From Lycorma delicatula (taxonomy: Eukaryota > Arthropoda > Insecta > Hemiptera > Fulgoridae): 64,000 bases of DNA. Position numbers and translations under genes: made by a program. The first letter of the stretch is position 1; each line of letters starts with the position of its first letter. The notes beneath the pieces were generated by a model. That model did not search any database. It was given only the letters and a program-made list of their open reading frames with translations, and was not told the origin of the DNA. The stretch spans positions 87,230,245 through 87,294,244 of the forward strand of contig NC_134461.1 of the NCBI RefSeq assembly GCF_047948215.1. Reading direction: 5' to 3'. Shown one piece after another: positions 24,301 through 33,300 of this stretch.

Positions 24301-27300
24301 AAAACTTTACTTGGCAAACAAAAATCAGACAATAACCACGATTTTGTTAATCAACTTCTTAGTTCATACAGAGCTATGGGCTGTAATATGTCTTTGAAAA
24401 TACATTTCCCCTACTCAAATCTGGATTTTTTCCCAGACAACCTCGGAACACTGTGAACGTTTCTACAAAGTTAACTCAATGAATGGATAGCTGCTACAAA
24501 GGAAAATGGAATATTAACATGCTAGCCGATGCCTGTTGGATATTATTCGGAATATGCCGGAGGCTATTTATAAAAGAAAAGCATCAGTGAAATCATTCTA
24601 ACACAGGTATGACCAGGGAAAATAATAAATTTTACAGACTTTAACTATATCTTTCCTTAATTTTTTTTTAAGCGTTAATTTATTTAAAATTAAGGGTGAT
24701 AGAAAATTAGTAATGTACGCAGAAAAGGAATTCAAGAATGGTATCACACTTAGAGAAACAATAAAAAATTTTTTTTGTCTATCTGTGTTACCATAAAGGT
24801 TAGACTAGACACAAACATTTTCAAGAATTTCTGTCTAATTCTAAGAACTGTACTTTATAATAGCAAATTCTTCTGCATTTAAGCTGTCCTTGCAGATGAC
24901 AGGCAGCTTTTATGTTTTCCTTACTTCAGTCACATTTATAACTGATATAAATACAAAATTTTTGCAACTTCTGGTCTATTATGTTCTTCTGCCTCAATAT
25001 TTAATTCCTTCCTTCCCATCATAAGCCACTGCCTTTTTTTATTATCACTGAATTTCTTTAAACTTTATTTTCTCTCTTTAGATTGTCCATTTTCATGATT
25101 ATGATTCAATTTTTGTTCTGCTTCTTTTTTATGAAAGTTGAGAAGTAATGGACCCAGACCATATTTGTCTTACCTTTCTGAATTCCTCTTTTTTCATCTT
25201 TAATCCTTAACTTTTAATCTTTTTCTGAGTCTTAGACATACAATCAAGAACCCTTTCTTTTCTATATTTCAACCCTATATATATATATATATATAATAAT
25301 AATCAAATAAAATTAAAAACCACCAAATACAATCACAAAAATGGTAAGAATACTTACTTTAACTGGCGCTTTTGAAGTTAAATTAATTCATCTTCAGCAG
25401 TTAAAATTACAAAATTACACATACAAGGTAACATGTTTTGACATTAAAGTAAAATAAATTCTCCTTCATTTACCATGGTAATAGCGAGTGATAATATACT
25501 TCTTAAACCATTGGTTATGAAAACAGTACTACAAATTTAAATAAAGAACCATCTAATTCAGTTTGTTTATTCATTAATTTATATAATTATTTTTAAATTT
25601 ACAAATATTTTTTTTTTTGTACATATATTTCTTTATTATTATAATTTATCCCCAATATATAAATCCAAGATTTATCTCCAATATCTAAAAGTTATATAGA
25701 TCAGTAATTTGTAAGGTTACTTTTTGAGATGATCAATAACATTCAAAAACGTAATATTACCTCTTTTATAATTATTGAACTGTTCTGAAAACCTCTTATT
25801 GAAAGAGCTGGTATTTTTACAATAATTACATTTAATCATATACATTCCATAAAGTTCAAATTTATTATTATCATCATCTTTGTTAATTTAAAAAATAAAA
25901 GGTTTACTGGATTTATAAGAAACATTATATTAATCTTTTTGAAATAAATTTATTTTATTAGTCTAATTTTTATATTTAAATGTAACATATTCTTTAGTTA
26001 AGTTAGGTTTATCATTATAATCATTATTTTTTGTGATTTTGAATGTATTTTTTTCAGAGATATTTTAGTTATTTATATATATTCTAAGTAATTTATCAAT
26101 GCAATTATTATTATAACCATTTATACCTGTAATAATTTTAATGTAGCCAATTTATTCATTTTATTATCATTTTTATTAGTGTACATAAATACTCTATGCT
26201 CATGTTTTTATAAGCATTTTATTCATGTATTCAAGGTGTGTTTGATAATTTGTGTATTGTACATAAATTATCATTAAGTTTCCTATAAACATTAGTTTTG
26301 TTGTTAACTATTTCAATACTTACCACCTATATAATTGATATTGTGATTTATTTCACTTTCATGTGCAAATTTTAAGTTTTTGTTTACATATTTAGTTCAT
26401 TTTAATATATGAGTATTACGTTCATTTAGAATATTTTTATTACAGTTGCTATTATTTTTTCAAGTGTTGTATGTATATTTCTGATAAAATTGTTGATAAA
26501 GGCGAACCCATGGCTATACTTTCACTCTGATAATAAAATTTTTCTTCAAATTCGATAGTTTGATTACATATTATAGTGATAATGTTTATATCTATGGTTT
26601 TCTTTATTATTAATAAGAGTACTTTTATTATATCTAAAATATCATTCATGGATATAGGTTTATCATTCATGTTTGATATATCAAAGAAAACCATTTTTGT
26701 ATTATTTTTAGTTTCAATATTATGAGGGACATTCAATAATTAACGAGAAATGAAGAGAAAAAACGGTTCATTCAATGACAATGAAATTTTTTGAGTCAAG
26801 TTGGCAACCTAGGGAACACATTAAATCATAATTAATGATGCTTGATCATAATTAATCTAAACATAACCTCTTTTGTTGATTTCAGAATGTCAGCTTTACT
26901 TGAAAGGTGTACGCCATAAGAGCAATATTCAATACCAAGATTTTTGTTATCAGAAGGTTTGAAACCGGCAGAAATTTACTGAAGAATGTTGAAACAGTAT
27001 GGTGGAAAGTGTTTAAACCACTCTTAAACGTTAATTTTATTTTCTATTTACTTATGATATTTATTTACACTTTTGGTTATTTTTTTAGATTAGATATGAT
27101 TTTATTTATTTGAAAACACTTTTTGTTAAGTCTTTTGGTTTTGTAACGTGTACAAATGGGTGAAACAGTTAAATTTAATCTTCATTCTCTGGAAGACGAG
27201 TTGAAGTTTCAACTACCATGCTGCAAAACCAAATCCAGAGTACCTGCTGAGAAGGCCTCAACGATAAATGTGAAGGCAACCGATGTACAAGGAAAAAAGA

Positions 27301-30300
27301 GCTTTGCGGATCTCCTTAATGAGGTTAAGGAAGGAGTTGAGAGGGAACAAGAAATTGTCTCGGTATGCAAAGGTCAAGGAGAAGATATCCATATAAGAGT
27401 CAAAGATGAGGCGGAAGGGCTAGAAAAACTAATGAGGAAATTGCAGGAGGGGTTATCAGAGTTAAGGTTGGCCTGCATAAAAGAGAGCGAGTACAGAGAA
27501 TTAACATAGATATAGATGCTCTTATAACAAAAGAGGTAGCTAGAGCGGTAACAGAGGTAATTGAGTTGGATGAGGAGAGGAGGCAGGCCATCAAGATGCG
27601 GCCTGCTTATTCAAGTACATAAGTGGCTTCTCTGATGATTTCTAGTGGAGAGGCTGAAAAGATAATTCGAAGAGGGCGTCTCCAGATTGGGCTAGTGTCT
27701 TGCCGTGGAGCAGGAGCGGTGCTACTGTTGCTGGGATTTGGGCCATAAGAAGACATTGTATAACGGACCAGATAAGTCTGAGAAATGTTTCCAGTGTGGC
27801 AAGGATGAGCACATCAAGGCTGGTTACTGCGAAAGAGTTGTTTGTAGAAGATGTGGTGCAAAGGGCCATTACGAACGCAATTACGAAGTGGACAATGTGC
27901 TACAAATTAAAGATAACACAGCTTAATGTAAATAGGAGTAGAAGCTCCCATGACCTCCTGTGGGCTATTACCAGGGAGGTTGCCGAGCCAAATTGGGCTG
28001 TGGTTTTGGAGTACGGCAATAATGGTGCTGTGGCTGGGACTGGCTACTACCCGACAGGGCCACGGTGATGCGTTTGGGGGGGGGGGGGTTTAATTGCTAC
28101 ATCTCCCGTAACAGCGGCATGGATCGCTACTTTAAGTTTTTGGATGATTTGGCGGCGGCTGTGAGGGTACACACAGGTGCAGTAGTTGTGCTTGGAGACT
28201 TTAATGCTAAGAGCTCAGAGTTAGGGGAAGGGACCTTAAATGAGTGTGGGTGGTTCCTGTCGGAGTTGATGGCATTTTTGAGTATGGTGTGCCTCAACAA
28301 ATTGGAGGTACCTACCTTTTCAAGAGGATCTACGGAATCCGTCCTTGACCTGGAGTTTGTTACAGATGTGATGGAGGGCGCTGGGTGATGGCGGGTTCTA
28401 GAGGAGGAGACTCTCAGCGACCACCGCCACCGATGTATTGAGGTGGTAGTTGGACATAGAGAGATACATCAAGAAAAACAAGCTGGGCAATGGATGTTTG
28501 GGCTCACCAATTTTCAGCGGTTACAGATGGCGTTATAGAGTCATTGGCACAGGCACAACAAGAGAATATGGAGGAGGTTGATATCGATGAGGTCATCCAG
28601 GATGCTTGCTTGAAGAGAAGAGAGGTGCGGTCGCATCCAATGCAGATATATTGGTGGTCTGTGGAGGATATGTGTTCGCAAAAGATGTACTCTCATCACG
28701 AGATAAAGAAGATGAGGAGTGAGAGAACCATGGCAGAATGGAAAGATTCTGCAGGGAGCCATCAACAAAGCCAAGCGGAATAGATGGAGGGAGATCTGTA
28801 CCCAGCTGGAGGAGGACCCCTGGGACATAGCATACAAACTGGTAACAAAGATGCTGGAAAGGTCACTCCCCAGGCTTCCTGAGATGCAAATCTGGGAAAC
28901 AATGCACACCCTGTTTCAGAGAGATGAGATGCCGAGATGGAGGAAGTTGGCGGCCACAGAGATACTGCGTATCACTTCGGAGGAGCTGTGGTACGCGGTC
29001 TTTCGACTCTGTGTTGGAAAGAGCCCAGGGATGGATTGCCTGTGGAGGCAACAAGGGCATTGGTGGAGGCCTCCACAATCACTTTTTTGGAAGTATTTAA
29101 CGAATGCCTGTTTAAGGAGAGATTCCCAACAACACAGAAGATGGTGAGAGTAGTTCTCCCTAAGGGAGGTGGCCTAATGAGTTACAGACCGGTTTAGCTA
29201 ATTGGTAGCCTGGGGAAACTTTTTGACAAACAAGTGGCAAGAGTTAGAGAAAACTGGGGGATTCTCGGACAAGCAATATGGTTTCTGAAAAGGAAGAAGT
29301 GCAGTGGATGCTGTTAAAAAAGTGAGAGGTGGTGGGAGCGGTGGCCAGGGGGTCTAGGAATAGGGTCTCCTGGTGTTTTCTCTCGCTAATGCATTCAATG
29401 TGGTGAGGTAGGAGGCCATATTGCAGCAGTTGGAGGAGCGAGGCATTTCACCTTACTTATTCAGGATGATGCAGTTGTACCTCAGTGGAACTTGAGTATC
29501 AAGTCTGAGAAGGGAGAGGAGGTCGTCGTGCCCATGCAGCTTGGGGAACTGTAGTGATCAATTTTGGGGCCCATCTTGTGGAATGTGATTATGATGAACT
29601 CCTTCGACAGGAATGGCTGCCAGTGGCATACATCAATGATTTGGCGGTAGTAGTGGCAGCAAAGGAGCTGGAGAAGATGGGGGGATAGCTATGAGGACCA
29701 TTGCGATCAAATCATGGCTTCAGATGCAGGGGCTGCAACTGTCAGCTAGGAAAACTGAAATTGTAGCAATGACGGGGAGGTGGTGAATACCCCATTTTGC
29801 TGTCCGATGTAGATGGATTTTGAAGTCGATGGAGAATTAATCGCCCCAAAGGAAGTGGCAAAATACTTAGGAGTGTGGCTCCATAGGTCAAGGGGTTTCT
29901 CACTTCATGTGCAGCAAGTGGCCATGAAGGTGGAAAAAATGACCTCAACATTGCTGAGGCTTATGGCCTAAGACAATCAAGCATCTACCATGGTATAGAT
30001 GATCTTGTTGGTGGCACCGGTGTAGTGGGGGGCTTTGAAGTGGTGAGAAATGCCCGGAGATTGAATGACATATATACGAGGCTAGCAATAATAGTTGCGC
30101 GGCTCTACCAGGTGGTATCATTGGATGCCTCACTGGTGGTGGTTGATATGCCGCCGTTGGACCTGCTGGCCAAAGAAAGAAGAGATAGAAGCACAGATGG
30201 TAGATAGGAGGCGACCAACCCACCGGGTTGGTCTAGTGATTAACGCGTCTTCCCAAATCAGCTGATTTGGAAGTCGAGAGTTACAGCGTTCAAGTCCTAG

Positions 30301-33300
30301 TAAAGCCAGTTATTTTTACATGGATTTGAATACTAGATCGTGGATACCGGTGTTCTTTGGTGGTTGGGTTTCAATTAACCACACATCTCAGGAATGGTCG
30401 AACTGAGAATGTACAAGACTACACTTCATTTACACTCATACATATCATCCTCATTCATCCTCTGAAGAATTATCTAAACAGTAGTTACCGGAGGCTAAAC
30501 AGGAAAAACAAAGAAAGATAGGAGGCGAGGGGCCTCTTGCTGGCCGACTGGCAGGAGAGGTGGGAGAGTGCGAAGGAGAGGCACTGTACCTACACCTTGA
30601 TACCAGAGGTGGCTACCTGGGTCAATAGACTACATGGAGAGGTGAACTTCTGGACAGCTCAGTGGTTGTCGGGTCATGGGTCATTTGGGGTCTACCTCTG
30701 CAGGATCGGAAAGAGGCAAATAGAACTGTGCCAGTATTGTGATGATGTGGATATGGAGGACACACCTTCTTTGTGTGCCCCAGATGGAGATAGGAGATAC
30801 CATCTGACGATATGAACTTGCGGTGGAAGTCATGCAGTTGATGCTCTCTTCTAGTGAGGGATGGACTGCGTGTGCCCAGTGGTTTAAAAGGGTGCTACAG
30901 CAGAAACTGATAGAAGAGGACCACAAGACGGGCAACAGAAATGTCAATTGAGGGCAGCGATGGGTGCCAGCCTTCAGGGGTGGGTGGTGGGGGTGCCTCA
31001 GCATTGCCATCACCAATGGTTCCTGCGGGATATGTTCCTGTTATCTGAGGCTGGCGTAGCTGTGGTGTATGTATTCTGAGCTGCATATATTACTGATTGT
31101 AAATGTTGAGTGTAAATGGTGTCTGAATGTGTTATGTAGTGTATATATATATATTTTTTTTTTTTGTAAATAGTGTGAATGAGAGGTGTAAATATCTGTA
31201 TGAATGGGAGGTATACCTGTGATGCGCGTGGTGTTGAGGTTATGCTATCGGCGGCAATTCCAGCATCACGCTGTGTGAGGGAGTGGTTTTTTTGTGGGTC
31301 CCATTGCAGTAGACGGTGTACCCCACACACCCAGTATGTATGGGCTACTGGATGTTTGGTTGAGGCAAATTTTCCCAATTCCGACGTAAAAAAAAAAAAA
31401 AAAGTAAAGATGTAAATGATATTCTATTATTATTAAATGTTGCACAATAGTTATTTATCTTTACGTTTTTGTAATGCTCAAGTACTTGGTGCTTGGATCT
31501 TTTACTTTAGTCTAATTATTTTCAAGAATATTTGCTAATATTTTCAATATGATTATTTTTATAGATCATGACCGGTATATTCATTTTATCTGAATACCTA
31601 TGATAGTAAGCCTTACATACAGTTTTTGTTTTAATGTGTATATAATTGTTAATATATTGGTGATTTTATTATTGCATGTAGTATGATTCTTGTTTCTGAC
31701 TTTCTGTTTATAGTATTATATCATTACTATTAAAAGAATTATCTATTACATATTTATTAGAATTTCAAATGATTCTTTTTTCTATTTTGGTAAATTTTAT
31801 ATTAGTTAAATTTGGAAAGATCCTTCTTATTACAATCCCGTTTATCATAATATAATTTGCTTTTCTTATTATTACTTATTAATAGATTATTAGTCTTCTT
31901 ATCATAGTATGTTAATATTTCCTGTTTTAATTTTTTAATTTTGATCTGAATAAATTCATAAATATACTAAAAATTGTATTTCCTATCAAATTTAAAATTG
32001 GATTGAATACATATTTAAAATAATTGTATTTTTTATTCTGTATAACTGAATGTTATTGGTAATATTATCCAATTAGTTAAGTGTCCTTACCATTTTTTGA
32101 CTGTATTTGGTTGTTTTGATATTTAATTGTTTTATATTATTCAATACAGTGGTGATGTGTGTGTGTGGGTATGTATATATATATATATATATATATACAA
32201 ACACAATTTTATTCTTGCTAAAATTGCCTATTAAGATTAATCTGATGGCAAATCCCCATAAGCCAGTAAAGTATAATTTGAATTATGAGTAAATAGATTT
32301 AATCAATGCAAAAATTGATAAAATTAAATCATTATTTTTCTTTCCATGTATGCAAAATATTTTCAAACATGCATGATTTATTCAAGCTTTCAGTCTAAGT
32401 TATACTTTTTTTACAGGAAGCAATACATACTATCTTCTAATTTTGTTATTTTGCCTTTATTAGTTTATAACAATGACTATATTTAGAAACATACTTTCAT
32501 CATCAGAACTTAACTGAAATAGTCGCTGCAGTAAATATAGTTATAAAAATATAAAAATGATGTATTATGCTCATTAGCAAAAAACCATTAGCACTTTAAG
32601 TTTACCATTTATTCCATGCTTATACTAATGGTTTGGTGCCTGCTTTTTTTCTACTCTCCAAATTGTGTATTACGTAGGGCTTCTGATTAGATTCAGCTTG
32701 TATATTATATTTACTAATACATCTAAAAAAATGTTTTTATTATACTACTCTAAACATAGAGTATTAATTTAAATGTAATATGAAAACAATTTTTAAAGTT
32801 ACATACAGTAATGCTGACCCTTGGCCACAAGTGCAACAATGATCCCTATCATATTTCTTTCGACTCTTTAGGTGACAATTCATTACAATTTTGTTTTTTA
32901 TATTAAGTTGGTTTTTACAAAACTTCTTTAACTGGAAACTGTATGGCGTAAAAGTGCAAGTAGTTATTACATTTTTGAATGCTAAATGATGACACCAACA
33001 AAAATCCATAAACTTGTTGAAATGAACAGAAGAATTAAAGTCTTCTGCAAATAGTGTCCATAAAGAAGACAAATCATTGATTAATATCAATATTTAGAAG
33101 GAACGTCATGTTAAATAATTTTTTCTAACCAATTACCACATTAAATTAAGGGACTACTTGTTACAACTGTGTTTTAACAGAGTTGATTTTAATCATTATT
33201 GTTAATTCAATAATTCTTGTTAAAGAGATACTCTAAAAAAGATAAAAATGTGTCAATGTTAAGAGACTAAACATGATTAGCACTTATGGCAGTCTAAACC

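Noticed and set aside
26907..27113. 68-codon plus-strand open frame upstream of the LINE
   Set aside because: Hydrophobic AT-rich sequence without family match; probably chance or LINE 5' untranslated DNA.
28541..31378. Several minus-strand open frames of 60-120 codons
   Set aside because: All are shadows of the plus-strand LINE, which is GC-richer and so lacks chance stops on the opposite strand.
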